Source of the DNA: a virus
Virus record (IMG/VR): IMGVR_UViG_3300023184_003179
Location: 1-64,000 of that record
DNA: 64,000 bases
Strand: one strand, 5' to 3'
The notes below the pieces were generated by a model. It saw nothing but the letters and a program-made list of their open reading frames with translations, made no database searches and had not been told where the DNA came from. Of the stretch, positions 31,753 through 41,211 are shown piece by piece. Each line of letters starts with the position of its first letter. Within the stretch, counting starts at the first letter, position 1. The position numbers were made by a program, and so were the translations under genes.

Positions 31753-32554
31753 TTAACCCCTCCAGGGATTTAAGTTTAATCACTCCAGTTCCTGCATCTG
31801 CACATGCCTGTTGAATAGGACATGTTTTACAGATTTTTGAGTTTGAGCGATAATTTTTTGTAGGTAATGTGCGATCTACCCAAGCCTTGCGAACATCACG
31901 CATCCATTGAAAAGTATTATCAATCCATTGGCGATAATAGTCATCTACTTCAACTGGAAGAACTAATAATTCATGATTGTTTTTATTTTCATAAATTAAT
32001 ACACCTTTTTTCTTACCAAGAATTTTCATGTAAATAAGTAATTGAATTAGGTGTCCTAATTTTGGCTTCATTGAATTTTTACGATACTCAAAACCTTCAT
32101 TAAGCATTGTTTTAATTTCTCCAACAATTTCTTCGCCTTCCCACTCAAGCATGGCATCCCCGTAACCAAATATTGGTGGATCGTCGTATCTAATTTTAAA
32201 TTCTGTTGTTGGTTGATTGTCATCATCTCTGAATATTTTTGCTACTCCAGCATTCATCATTGCTGATTGAATTCTTCCGTGTGAAAGAGTACCAGCAGTC
32301 ATATTTGCTGCACCATATGCGTCTGCATTATCTTCAAATGTAGCACCGTCAAACGCTAAGTACCAATATCTAGGACACTCTCCATGGCTGTATGCAATAG
32401 TTGATGGAGCAAATGTTTTCTTTGTTTGAAATTTTGGTCCACGATTAACAACATATCCAGATTTTATTTTTTCAATTAAGGCATCTGAATTAAGTATATT
32501 GTTCTTGTTAGAAACACTTTTTATCATAACGCTCTGTAGTAAATTTTTTGTCAT
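31739..32554 (-). CDS. Cas4-like PD-(D/E)XK exonuclease
   Basis: 271 residues. GYGDAMLEW (PD-like Asp, about 129-137) and IVGEIKT (E-x-K, about 143-149) form the nuclease site; cysteines CPRYW (near 60) and CKTCPIQQAC (near 246) form the iron-sulfur cluster typical of Cas4/AddB-like nucleases. Phage Cas4 homologs process DNA ends for recombination. There is no CRISPR array here. ATG follows AAGGGAT. Confidence 0.85.
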   Translation of the reverse strand: MTKNLLQSVMIKSVSNKNNILNSDALIEKIKSGYVVNRGPKFQTKKTFAPSTIAYSHGECPRYWYLAFDGATFEDNADAYGAANMTAGTLSHGRIQSAMMNAGVAKIFRDDDNQPTTEFKIRYDDPPIFGYGDAMLEWEGEEIVGEIKTMLNEGFEYRKNSMKPKLGHLIQLLIYMKILGKKKGVLIYENKNNHELLVLPVEVDDYYRQWIDNTFQWMRDVRKAWVDRTLPTKNYRSNSKICKTCPIQQACADAGTGVIKLKSLEGLSETM

Positions 32555-32586
32555 TTTTATCCCTTGTTTGTATTTAAGTATACCAG

Positions 32587-32901
32587 TTAGCGCATTATGT
32601 ACTTGAGTGCTGATACTAGATCGTTAATTGATTGTGCTGCTGTAAAATATATATTTTTCTTTGCCCTGTCAGATTTATCAACATTTGCCATCCAAGTAGC
32701 CTTAAAAGACATCTTGGCAGCAATAGCCTGTAGTCTTACTATTTCAAGACTAGCAGCCTGCAAGGGAATATCTGGCTTAATAATAATCTTTGCGATCATA
32801 GTTAGTGCAACGGTTAACTCTTCATCTTGCATATAGTCTGCAATTTCTGTTAAGCCATTAACCATATCAAGTGTTGTTTTTTGTGGTCCTGTGTCAGACA
32901 T
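32587..32901 (-). CDS. Conserved helical hypothetical protein
   Basis: 104 residues, almost entirely helical (VNGLTEIADYMQDEELTVAL...), with a positively charged patch (KATWMANVDKSDRAKKN). Found in this recombination cluster in related phages; function unknown. Could be an accessory factor for the neighbouring nucleases. Confidence 0.65.
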   Translation of the reverse strand: MSDTGPQKTTLDMVNGLTEIADYMQDEELTVALTMIAKIIIKPDIPLQAASLEIVRLQAIAAKMSFKATWMANVDKSDRAKKNIYFTAAQSINDLVSALKYIMR

Positions 32902-33193
32902 TTTTATCCCCCTCTGTTAATTGTTCTAGCATGTTCATTTCAATTATAGCAAGTCTTACTTTTGTATTACCTTCTCCAAGAACAACAACTATTGCAGGAG
33001 ATTTATCTCTGCCAGCCTGTATGGAGTCTGTAACGGCTTTAGCCCATACGTCTTTGTTTAGAGTAAATGATTTATTGGCTTCTTTAAAATCAACAACAAA
33101 ATTTCTCCAAGTTGCATCACCTTTTTGAGTATTACGACCAGAATTTTTGTGTTGCTTTGCACCAATTCTTTTTGATTCATTTTTTTCACTCAT
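32894..33193 (-). CDS. Small PD-(D/E)XK-like protein
   Basis: 99 residues from ATG 33193. A basic N terminus (SKRIGAKQHKNSGRNTQK) precedes KGDATWRNFVVDFKEANKSF, where GD and VDFKEA resemble the catalytic D...(D/E)xK of restriction-like/Holliday junction nucleases, and a later PAIVVVLGEG strand. This resemblance is a reading of the pattern, not a proven nuclease. Confidence 0.6.
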   Translation of the reverse strand: MSEKNESKRIGAKQHKNSGRNTQKGDATWRNFVVDFKEANKSFTLNKDVWAKAVTDSIQAGRDKSPAIVVVLGEGNTKVRLAIIEMNMLEQLTEGDKNV

Positions 33194-33371
33194 CAATAAA
33201 ATCCTTTTTCTTTTTCTTTTGAGGTAAAAGTCCAACTTTTGAAATATGTTTTTTTGAACACATCCATGTTGCATCCCCTGATTCAATCCAATATCTTAAA
33301 GATGTTACTTCTTCTTGACAAGTTTTACAAGGAAACTTACCAGGGTATACAGAAAACTTTTTATCAAGCAT
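33186..33371 (-). CDS. Zinc-ribbon microprotein (61 aa)
   Basis: Has FPCKTCQEEV and WMCSKKHIS, a CxxC with a downstream C/H pair. Start overlaps the RecA stop by 8 bases. A basic C terminus (QKKKKKDF) suggests DNA binding. Known from related phages as an unannotated protein next to recA. Confidence 0.65.
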   Translation of the reverse strand: MLDKKFSVYPGKFPCKTCQEEVTSLRYWIESGDATWMCSKKHISKVGLLPQKKKKKDFIDE

Positions 33372-34377
33372 TAATTATTTTTAACTTAAGTTGTTCTTGC
33401 AACTCTAAGTCTTCCTTAACTCTATTAATAAAGCCATCACGTCCTTGCACCTTTGTACCATCATCTAGTTGATACCAAGCACCAGTTCTGTTAACAAGCC
33501 CCATTGACTCTGCAGTATCAACAAGATCGCCAATTGTATCAAGCCCAATGTCATCACCTCTGAAATAAAAGTCATATTCTCCAGATTGGAAACCTGGTGA
33601 AGTTTTAGAGAATTGAAGTTCCCAGCGAATTTTTCTGCCAGTTTTTTCTTCAATTAATTTATCTCCAACTTTAATCTTACCTTTAATTGCTTGATTATCT
33701 GATTCAGAAGAAAATAGTTTTATAATGCAAGATGAATAAAACTTTGTAGCCTGTCCACCAGAAGGCTGTTGACTTGTATACATTGCATTAATATTATTGC
33801 GTGATTGAGAGATAAGCACTAACAATGTTGGCTTAACTTTATTATTAGCATAATTTAACATTTTCCAAGCATTACTAAAGTCACGAGACTCTGCACCAAT
33901 TTGTTTAGTATTTTCAAGAGCCTTCATCTCATCTGAATCTTTTTCAAAATATATTGCAGGAAGCATTGATGTAATAGAGTCTACAACAATTAAATCTACT
34001 CCAGCATTCATTAACCCAACACCAACATCAACCATATCGCTGATTGTTCTTGCTTGTGAATAAATTAATTTAGTTGGATCTACACCCAATTGTTTTGCCC
34101 AGTCTTCAGAGTAAGACATTTCTGAATCAATCCATGCACAAACTTTGCCTTCTTTTTGTGCTAATGCAATCATTTGTAGACACATTGATGATTTGGCTGA
34201 AGACTTGCTTCCCCAAATAAGAACTTGACGACCATATGGAAGTCCACCACCTAATGCACGATTCAATCCAAAACTTGGAGTTGGTTGATACTCAAAAGTA
34301 ATTCCTTCTCCTGTACTTAAACGCTTACGCAATCTGGGATCTAGTTGTGCTAATACATCTTCTACGCTAACTGACAT
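33364..34377 (-). CDS. recA: RecA recombinase
   Basis: 337 residues. Walker A GSKSSAKSS (56-64), Walker B VDLIVVDSITS (about 125-135), and a RecA core with SQSRNNINAMYTSQQPSGGQ loops at about 191-210. It catalyses ATP-dependent strand exchange and can support replication-linked recombination. The family includes phage RecA/UvsX forms; the Walker A (GSKSSAKS) departs from the usual GPESSGKT, as in some phage versions. Confidence 0.92.
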   Translation of the reverse strand: MSVSVEDVLAQLDPRLRKRLSTGEGITFEYQPTPSFGLNRALGGGLPYGRQVLIWGSKSSAKSSMCLQMIALAQKEGKVCAWIDSEMSYSEDWAKQLGVDPTKLIYSQARTISDMVDVGVGLMNAGVDLIVVDSITSMLPAIYFEKDSDEMKALENTKQIGAESRDFSNAWKMLNYANNKVKPTLLVLISQSRNNINAMYTSQQPSGGQATKFYSSCIIKLFSSESDNQAIKGKIKVGDKLIEEKTGRKIRWELQFSKTSPGFQSGEYDFYFRGDDIGLDTIGDLVDTAESMGLVNRTGAWYQLDDGTKVQGRDGFINRVKEDLELQEQLKLKIINA

Positions 34378-37300
34378 TTACATCCTCCATTATTACTGTG
34401 CCATCTTTTGTTTTGCCAAAACTAAATCTATAAGCGTTTCCTTCTTGAATATGCATATACGCTTTTGGAAATGCAGTTGGAAATACTGTAACAGAATGCA
34501 AATCTCTTGCAGTATCTGCTAAAGTAAGCGATGCCATTTTTTTTCCAGTTTTTGTAATTCTTGATTTAAAAGAAACAACAAACATTTCATCATCTTTGTA
34601 TGGCAGTTGTTTATAGTTTAAAAATTTTACAAGAGCATCTGATGAACTTTTTAATTCATCAACTGGTATTGCAGACAAAATACGATTATCACTTACTAAA
34701 ATCAAACAAGTTTTTCCAGTTTCAATTTTTGTTTGTTCTTCGTCAAAAATTCCAACACTACCAGTCTTATCAAGTATTTCAACTCTTGACCAGCCTTTAC
34801 CACGTTTAATTGATTTAACCATGCCCATAATGATAAATGATCCTTTTTCTTCAAAATCTTCAATTGGTTGAATAAAGGCATAATAGTGCGAAGGAACTGT
34901 AATATTAAATTCTGGAAGATTTAAATATTCATATAGGTTTTCTTTAATTTCATTGTCGTTACGTGGATTATCAACAAAAGTTGCTGCTCCAGTTAATCTT
35001 AATGCGCTTAGTGCTCTACTGTTTACTCCATTACCTTTAGTAAATGTAAACTCTTCAAGTTCTTTGTAAGTAGCAAATGGTCTTGCTGCAATATATTTAG
35101 ATGCAATATTATCTGAAATAAATTTAATTCCAGTTAGTCCAAAACGAATTCCCTTACCTTCAATTTTAAAATCTAGATCTGAATCATTAATGTGTGGAAG
35201 TTTAACTGAAATACCCATGCGTTTTGCTTCAATTAAATATTCTGTACGACCATCTTTATCTTTTTCATTTTTAAGAAGGGCAAACATAAACTCTAACGGA
35301 TAGTAGTATTTGAGCCACGCTGTCCAATACGAGAGAGTACTGTAAGCAACGGCATGCGATTTGTTAAACGAGTAGCCTGCATGTGCTTCAAAATCATGCC
35401 ACAAATCCAAAGCGGAATTAGGAGTAATATACCTAGAGGCACCAGTAACAAACCTATCACGGAATTCATCAAATTCTTTCGCATCTTTTTTCTTTCCAAT
35501 AATTTTACGAACTTTGTCAGCCTCTGCCATTGTCATTCCACCTAGATGAACGCAAGCCTGCATAACTTGTTCCTGATATAGAATACACCCATATGTATCG
35601 CTAGTAAAATCTTTCATAATTTGATGTATATAAGATACATTTTGCTTACCGTGTTTACGAGCAATATAGTCTTTACCAATTGTATTCATTGCTCCTGGAC
35701 GCACTAGTGCATTTGAGGCTGCTAGTTCATTAAAATTCTTTACCCCCATTTTTACTAGAAGGTTTGTGTATGGAGTTGCTTCACACTGAAACACACCCTT
35801 AGTGTATCCATCAGAAAGCATCTCATAAATCTTTGAATCTGCCATGTCAAGAGTAAGTAGGTCAACATCTACATAGTGATTTTCTTTAATCATAGATACT
35901 GCATCTTGAATAACGCTCAAAGTTTTTAGTCCAAGAGCATCAATTTTAATTAAGCCAATTTTTTCTGCTTCACTCATATCAATTCCAACAACAGGAATTC
36001 TTTCATCTGATCCTGGTGACGAACGAGTTTCTAATGGAGCATATCTAAATATTGGATCTTTACTTGTTACAACTCCTGCTGCGTGAATTCCAGTACCACG
36101 AATTCTTCCACGTAACTGATCTCCATATATAACAACTTCTGGATATTTTTCTCTAAACCAAACAGTATTCTTGGATGTGCAAAACTCATCCCAAGTATCA
36201 ACAAGTTTAAGAACTTTATTAACATCTGTTAAAGGAATATCAAGAACTCTAGAAACGTCTCTTACTACTCCTTTATCTTTAAATTCAAGGAATGTAGCAA
36301 TAGATGCAACGTGTCTATACTGTCTAACTAAATAATCTTTTACATCATCACGTCTTGTGTCTTGAATATCTGTATCAATATCAGGAAAGTCATTACGCTC
36401 TGGATTAATAAATCTAAAGAAAAGAAGTCCGTGTTCTAATGGATCAATATCTGTAATTCCAAGTAGATAACAAACTAATGATCCAGCAGAAGAACCACGA
36501 CCAGGACCAACCATGATGTTTTCTTTTTTAGCCCAAGAAATCATATTTTGAACTACAAGAAAATATGGTGCAAACTTTTTATCCCGAATAATTGCAAGTT
36601 CTTCGTCTAATCTTTGTTCATAAATGTCATTGCCGAGCCAATTAGAGTTAAGTCTTTTTTCTTCTAATGCAGTAAATGCTAAGTTTGCCAACTCTTGATC
36701 TGGATTTTTATATTGAACTGGAAGAAGGTTTAACCCATCTTTAATGTCATAGTCTTCTACTGTATCTGCTAATTTTAATGTATTGTTGTAAATATCTGTC
36801 CTATTAATACCCTGCGCTTCCATAGCAGACTTAATTTCTTCATATGACAACAAGTGAATATCAAATTTGTTAAAGGTAATTTGACGATCTTCTCCATAAA
36901 GATAGTCAAGGCGAGACATCATATTTTCTTTCTTTTTAGACTTTTCATATGATGCTTCTTTATTTACTTTAGCATGTGTATTCATGAGTAATTTAAACTC
37001 TTGAATCTCTCTTTGAGATGTGTCTGAATGGTGGCAGTCTGGAGTTACAACAACATCAATTTTAAATTCATCAGCAAGTTCAATAAGATGTTTATTAATT
37101 TCTGGAGTGTTGTGTGGCATAACCTCAATGTAATAATCACTACCAAAAGTATCTTTAAACCACTGTATATGTTTCTTTGCAAGAGCAAATTCATTTTCTT
37201 CAAGCGCCTTTACAATAACGCTACTTGGACATGCAGAGGTTACAATAATTCCTTCTCTGTATTTTTTAAGAATTTCAAAGTCAAACCTTGGCTTTTTAAA

Positions 37301-37654
37301 AAATCCGTCTGTCCATGCTATTTCACTAATTTTATTTAAATTTTCTAAACCTAATTGGTTCTTGGCTAGAAGGACTATATGGTTATAGACAAGATCTTGT
37401 TGACCTTTTCTTTCAGACTTATCTCTGCGGTCAGAGATGTCTGCACACATATAGCCTTCTAGACCAAGTATTGGCTTAATACCCTTTTCTTTTGCAGCAC
37501 GGTACATTTCTCTGTGACCAGATAGTGAACCATGATCTGTAATTGCAAGAGCGGTCATACCCAACTTGCTAGCACGGTCAACGTACTCTTGTGGAGTCGC
37601 TACGCCGTCAAATAGGGAGTAGTGAGTATGAACATGTAAGCCTACGTAACTCAT
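34367..37654 (-). CDS. dnaE: DNA polymerase III alpha subunit (DnaE-type)
   Basis: 1095 residues, near the usual length. Domains: PHP (residues 1-280) with H7/H9 (LHVHTHYS), ITDHGS; polymerase palm with GPGRGSSAGS (383-392) and catalytic FPDIDTD (423-429); fingers/helix-hairpin region; OB domain near the C terminus (SFIIMGMVKSIKRGKGWSRV). Lacks a separate proofreading subunit, clamp or clamp loader in this window, so these would come from the host. A phage carrying a bacterial-type replicase is notable. Confidence 0.95.
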   Translation of the reverse strand: MSYVGLHVHTHYSLFDGVATPQEYVDRASKLGMTALAITDHGSLSGHREMYRAAKEKGIKPILGLEGYMCADISDRRDKSERKGQQDLVYNHIVLLAKNQLGLENLNKISEIAWTDGFFKKPRFDFEILKKYREGIIVTSACPSSVIVKALEENEFALAKKHIQWFKDTFGSDYYIEVMPHNTPEINKHLIELADEFKIDVVVTPDCHHSDTSQREIQEFKLLMNTHAKVNKEASYEKSKKKENMMSRLDYLYGEDRQITFNKFDIHLLSYEEIKSAMEAQGINRTDIYNNTLKLADTVEDYDIKDGLNLLPVQYKNPDQELANLAFTALEEKRLNSNWLGNDIYEQRLDEELAIIRDKKFAPYFLVVQNMISWAKKENIMVGPGRGSSAGSLVCYLLGITDIDPLEHGLLFFRFINPERNDFPDIDTDIQDTRRDDVKDYLVRQYRHVASIATFLEFKDKGVVRDVSRVLDIPLTDVNKVLKLVDTWDEFCTSKNTVWFREKYPEVVIYGDQLRGRIRGTGIHAAGVVTSKDPIFRYAPLETRSSPGSDERIPVVGIDMSEAEKIGLIKIDALGLKTLSVIQDAVSMIKENHYVDVDLLTLDMADSKIYEMLSDGYTKGVFQCEATPYTNLLVKMGVKNFNELAASNALVRPGAMNTIGKDYIARKHGKQNVSYIHQIMKDFTSDTYGCILYQEQVMQACVHLGGMTMAEADKVRKIIGKKKDAKEFDEFRDRFVTGASRYITPNSALDLWHDFEAHAGYSFNKSHAVAYSTLSYWTAWLKYYYPLEFMFALLKNEKDKDGRTEYLIEAKRMGISVKLPHINDSDLDFKIEGKGIRFGLTGIKFISDNIASKYIAARPFATYKELEEFTFTKGNGVNSRALSALRLTGAATFVDNPRNDNEIKENLYEYLNLPEFNITVPSHYYAFIQPIEDFEEKGSFIIMGMVKSIKRGKGWSRVEILDKTGSVGIFDEEQTKIETGKTCLILVSDNRILSAIPVDELKSSSDALVKFLNYKQLPYKDDEMFVVSFKSRITKTGKKMASLTLADTARDLHSVTVFPTAFPKAYMHIQEGNAYRFSFGKTKDGTVIMEDVNVS

Positions 37655-37655
37655 T

Positions 37656-38312
37656 TTACCAATCTGTGTTGGTTGATGAAGTTACAGATGGAGTATCAAA
37701 CCCCAAATAGAATGCTTCTTGTTCAGCATAAGGAATTTTCTTTAGTGCTAACTCAAGAGGGTATGGCTTAAGTGCTGCCCAGTCAAACGGTTCTTTATCT
37801 GGTGCAGATGGAATTAGCGTATAACTTGTTTCAGTGCCCTGACCATTACGCTTTAACTTCCATGAAATATTTGAGATGCTTCCTGTTTCAAGAGCATATT
37901 CACGAATAGTATTAAATGCAGATTGCTTGCTTACGCCCATTGACCAAATAGCCACGTATGGCGCTTCAATTCCATCATCTACAAGTACGTTGCAATAAAA
38001 ACGAAGACGTGCTCTCCAGCCAGCCTTTGGATCTTTGCGATGCATTTCTTCAGCCCAGTCACGGCCCTCAGATTCCATAGTATCTACAGCCTTACGCTTA
38101 TAGTCTTTTGGATTTGTGTGTTCTTTAACAACCAGTGCTAATCCACGTTCTGGATTATAGTTTGCAGAGTCTTCATCAAGTTCTTCAATGAATCTGATCT
38201 TTGCAGATTGTCCATCAGCAAGTTTTAACCATCTTACCTTTGGTGAGTTTTCGTCATACTTTGGTTTATCAACTAGGGCATTAATGTTCTTGAGTCCCTT
38301 TACAATAGTCAT
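37656..38312 (-). CDS. Probable ssDNA-binding protein
   Basis: 218 residues, between primase and polymerase. An OB-like core with ARLRFYCNVLVDDG (about 100-113) and ISWKLKRNGQGTETSYTLIP (about 149-168, the phage gp32-like strand pair), and an acidic C-terminal tail. The fold and the neighbours fit a replication SSB; family identity is by pattern. Stop and next start are adjacent. Confidence 0.65.
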   Translation of the reverse strand: MTIVKGLKNINALVDKPKYDENSPKVRWLKLADGQSAKIRFIEELDEDSANYNPERGLALVVKEHTNPKDYKRKAVDTMESEGRDWAEEMHRKDPKAGWRARLRFYCNVLVDDGIEAPYVAIWSMGVSKQSAFNTIREYALETGSISNISWKLKRNGQGTETSYTLIPSAPDKEPFDWAALKPYPLELALKKIPYAEQEAFYLGFDTPSVTSSTNTDW

Positions 38313-38337
38313 ATTATTTTTTCCTTTTCTGTTTTAT

Positions 38338-39261
38338 CTATCTTAACATACCAATAATAGAATTGTCAAACTGAAATTCCAGTTTTTTAATTGCATCATC
38401 ATCCATGTCGCCTATATCTTTGTATTTTTTATCTATATAAACTGATGTAACTATAGATCCAAGTTTTTCAATTAACTTATCTCTCATTATTACACCAGCA
38501 TCGTCGTTATCTGCAATCAGTACAACGTTATTAAAATATTTTTCTAATAACTTTATCTGTGCTGCAGAAACATTTGCCCCTAGGGTAGCAACCGCAGGGA
38601 ATCCAACTTGGTCTAGTCTAATTGCATCAAAAGATGATTCAACAACATAAACAGTGCTTGATGCTTTAATTCTATGAAGATTAAACAATACCTTACCTTT
38701 TGGCAATCCAGGTGTATTTTTAAATTCTTTTCCCTCAACAGTTCTAGCAACAAACCCTATACACATTCCATCTGGTGAGTGTATTGGTATTGTTACTGAG
38801 TCTTGTTTTTCTGAATATCCAAGATTAAATTTATTGATAGATTCTTTTGTAATACTTCTTCCTTCAAAATATCTAACTGCCCTTGGAGACTCTAATGCTT
38901 GATTAGTTAATCTTTTAATTAGAAGTTCATCATATTGTACAAATTCTGGTTTTTCAACCAAAGCCCTGTTAACTGAATCTTCAATGTTTGTTTCTTGTTC
39001 TTTGCTTTTAATATATCTAATTGATTCAAAATATGTTCTGTTAGATGTATACATTATAAATTCAATAAGACTTTTTGTTGTTTGGCATCCAAAACAAAAA
39101 AACGTTCCATGATCTTTTGATACTTCTCCAGCAGGAGTTCTATTGTTATTGTGATATGGACAAAAGACAATATAGTCAGTTCCATACTCTGCTTCAATAT
39201 CAATTCCAGCACCAGTTAAAACACGACGTACCTGTTCTGCCGTATATATATCTTTAACCAT
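38338..39261 (-). CDS. dnaG: DnaG-type primase
   Basis: 307 residues. CHC2 zinc finger with C34, H37, C56 and C59 (FCPYHNNN and FFCFGC). TOPRIM domain with VYVVESSFDAIRL (E208) and LIADNDDAG (D251, D253, D254). It lacks the C-terminal helicase-binding domain of bacterial DnaG, so it is a compact phage version. It primes DNA for the DnaE-like polymerase. Confidence 0.93.
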   Translation of the reverse strand: MVKDIYTAEQVRRVLTGAGIDIEAEYGTDYIVFCPYHNNNRTPAGEVSKDHGTFFCFGCQTTKSLIEFIMYTSNRTYFESIRYIKSKEQETNIEDSVNRALVEKPEFVQYDELLIKRLTNQALESPRAVRYFEGRSITKESINKFNLGYSEKQDSVTIPIHSPDGMCIGFVARTVEGKEFKNTPGLPKGKVLFNLHRIKASSTVYVVESSFDAIRLDQVGFPAVATLGANVSAAQIKLLEKYFNNVVLIADNDDAGVIMRDKLIEKLGSIVTSVYIDKKYKDIGDMDDDAIKKLEFQFDNSIIGMLR

Positions 39262-39992
39262 TATTTATATTCTTTTCTTGTCCAAAATTTATATTTATAT
39301 GTTCTAATAAATCTTGTTTTTACTATGTTGTCAAGAATAAAATCTGTTGATGCATCCCTATCCTTTTTTTCTGAAATCCAGGACTCTCTTTTTATTGGTA
39401 TTAATTGTGCTATTGGAGTTCCCTCTGGAATTATTCCAATAAAATTATCTTTTATAAAAAATGGAAGAAAAAGTTTATTTGGATATTTATCTGTATCAAC
39501 AAAAGCAGTTAATGTTGTAAATGGTAAATCATATCTTTGTGATGGATGAGTAATCCAAGTACTATACCCAGGTGGTGTTTTAATTATCCAATCTACTGAC
39601 CAGCGAAATGAAGTTGGATTGTGTCCAGTTGGGATTGGAAAATTTCCTAAAGTGCGATCATCTTGAATATCTGCTGGGTCCCATTTAATTCCCCACTCAA
39701 TATATGGTGAATATCCTTCCTCTGCGCTGTTTGTAACTAAAATATCACATGGAGTAACAAATTGATATCCAGATGTGACTGAATCAACCAATGGAACACA
39801 AAGTTTAAATGTTCCTATATCGTTATTTCCTGATTTAAATGCTTTTATCATATTGTTTTGATTATTTGAAAATAATTTTTGATTTCTATACCAAGTTGGG
39901 ACATTGCTTGTTGATGGTTTTGGAATATCTAAAATAAATTTAGCAGCATCATTACCTTCTTGAAAAATAATTTTTTTATTTTTTTTAAACAT
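39261..39992 (-). CDS. DUF6065-like protein, copy 2
   Basis: ATG 39992 with GAGGAT upstream and an 8-base overlap with the helicase end gives 243 residues. See the copy at 20375: WIIKTPPGYSTWITHP and GIIPEGTPIAQLIPIKRESW are shared blocks, and VPTWYRNQK matches its IPDWWKN. Insertion of a hypothetical gene between helicase and primase is unusual; it could act in replication or simply be co-expressed. Function unknown. Confidence 0.75.
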   Translation of the reverse strand: MFKKNKKIIFQEGNDAAKFILDIPKPSTSNVPTWYRNQKLFSNNQNNMIKAFKSGNNDIGTFKLCVPLVDSVTSGYQFVTPCDILVTNSAEEGYSPYIEWGIKWDPADIQDDRTLGNFPIPTGHNPTSFRWSVDWIIKTPPGYSTWITHPSQRYDLPFTTLTAFVDTDKYPNKLFLPFFIKDNFIGIIPEGTPIAQLIPIKRESWISEKKDRDASTDFILDNIVKTRFIRTYKYKFWTRKEYK

Positions 39993-41211
39993 TTTTATCC
40001 TCATAATCCTTATAGCGATAGTACCCTCTATCAAAATCTACTTGAACTAAAAAGTCACCCATAAAACCATTTCTATTTTTTCTAAATACGCATTCAATAA
40101 TATCACTATTCGTAGCACGACCAAGAGCCATAACCCAGTCAGCATCGTATGCAATTTGTCTTGACCAAGCAGTCTGTCCAAGAGTTGGGGGACTAGACAA
40201 ATCTTTAACATCATCTGGTGTAGCAGAAGAGATAGCCATAATTGGAACTTCTTCGCTAATAGACATAAGTTTTAATTCACGAGAAAGATTCTTCATGCGA
40301 ACTGTTTCATTATCTGATTTTTGATTTGGAGACATAAGTTGTAAATAATCAACAACAACAAAGTCTGGCTTGTACTGATCAATCTTTCCACGTATAACTG
40401 AAGGAGTTACTTCTCCACCACTGTCATTAGATATGATGTGAAACTCTGGTTTACCCTGCAACTTATCAGCATGCCATTTTTTAAGCATATCAATTTCTAC
40501 TTCGCCATTGCTTAGTTTACGATGAGACCAAAGACCTTCACCCATAATTGCAAACACACGATTACGTACTTCTGTTTCAGACATTTCAAGACTTATAACA
40601 AGTGGACTGCGACCCTGTTTCCAAGCCTGTACAGCAAAATACAGAGCCAGCCAAGACTTTCCAATACCTGGATATGCAAGGAATACTCCAAGTTGTCCTG
40701 GCATAATTCCAGATGGTAAATAATTATCAAATCCAGGAAGGCCAGTCTTGATTCCAACCTGTCCAAGGTCTTGCATTTTCTTTACATTTTCAAAATAAGC
40801 AACTGCAGAATCAAGATCAGTTACTTCAATATCTCTAATTGCAGCAGTATTCTTTTTAAGTTCTGATGTCTTAGTAATTAAATGTTCAAGAGCATTATTG
40901 CCATTACCACTTTGAACTTCACCTGCTGCATTACGTAAAATATCTTTAAGGCTATCATTTAAATATTCTGATTGCAATTCTTCAAGGTGATGCTTTGTTG
41001 CCCCAACTCCTTCTACTGGAGCAAAATCTCTAAACTTTTCTACAACTAATGATGTTGGTGGAACTGATTGATTATTTTCTGAATACTGTCTAATAAAATT
41101 CCAGACATCATTATGAGTTCTTAAAAGATTATCAACATTGGCTTGCAAAAGTACGTGAATCTGTTTATCGTTTAATACTGCAGTAATTAATTTTGCTTCT
41201 GTATTATTCAC
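39985..41211 (-). CDS. dnaB: DnaB-like replicative helicase
   Basis: 408 residues. RecA-like core with Walker A AYPGIGKS (179-186), Walker B VVVDYLQL (about 280-287) and an arginine-rich C-terminal half. The N-terminal primase-binding domain is short. It unwinds the fork with DnaG. ATG overlaps the stop of the upstream 102-residue gene. Confidence 0.92.
   Translation of the reverse strand: MNNTEAKLITAVLNDKQIHVLLQANVDNLLRTHNDVWNFIRQYSENNQSVPPTSLVVEKFRDFAPVEGVGATKHHLEELQSEYLNDSLKDILRNAAGEVQSGNGNNALEHLITKTSELKKNTAAIRDIEVTDLDSAVAYFENVKKMQDLGQVGIKTGLPGFDNYLPSGIMPGQLGVFLAYPGIGKSWLALYFAVQAWKQGRSPLVISLEMSETEVRNRVFAIMGEGLWSHRKLSNGEVEIDMLKKWHADKLQGKPEFHIISNDSGGEVTPSVIRGKIDQYKPDFVVVDYLQLMSPNQKSDNETVRMKNLSRELKLMSISEEVPIMAISSATPDDVKDLSSPPTLGQTAWSRQIAYDADWVMALGRATNSDIIECVFRKNRNGFMGDFLVQVDFDRGYYRYKDYEDKNV

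Noticed and set aside
31739-32554. Cas4 homolog as evidence for CRISPR
   Set aside because: No repeat-spacer array and no other Cas genes are present; Cas4-like nucleases are common in phage recombination modules.
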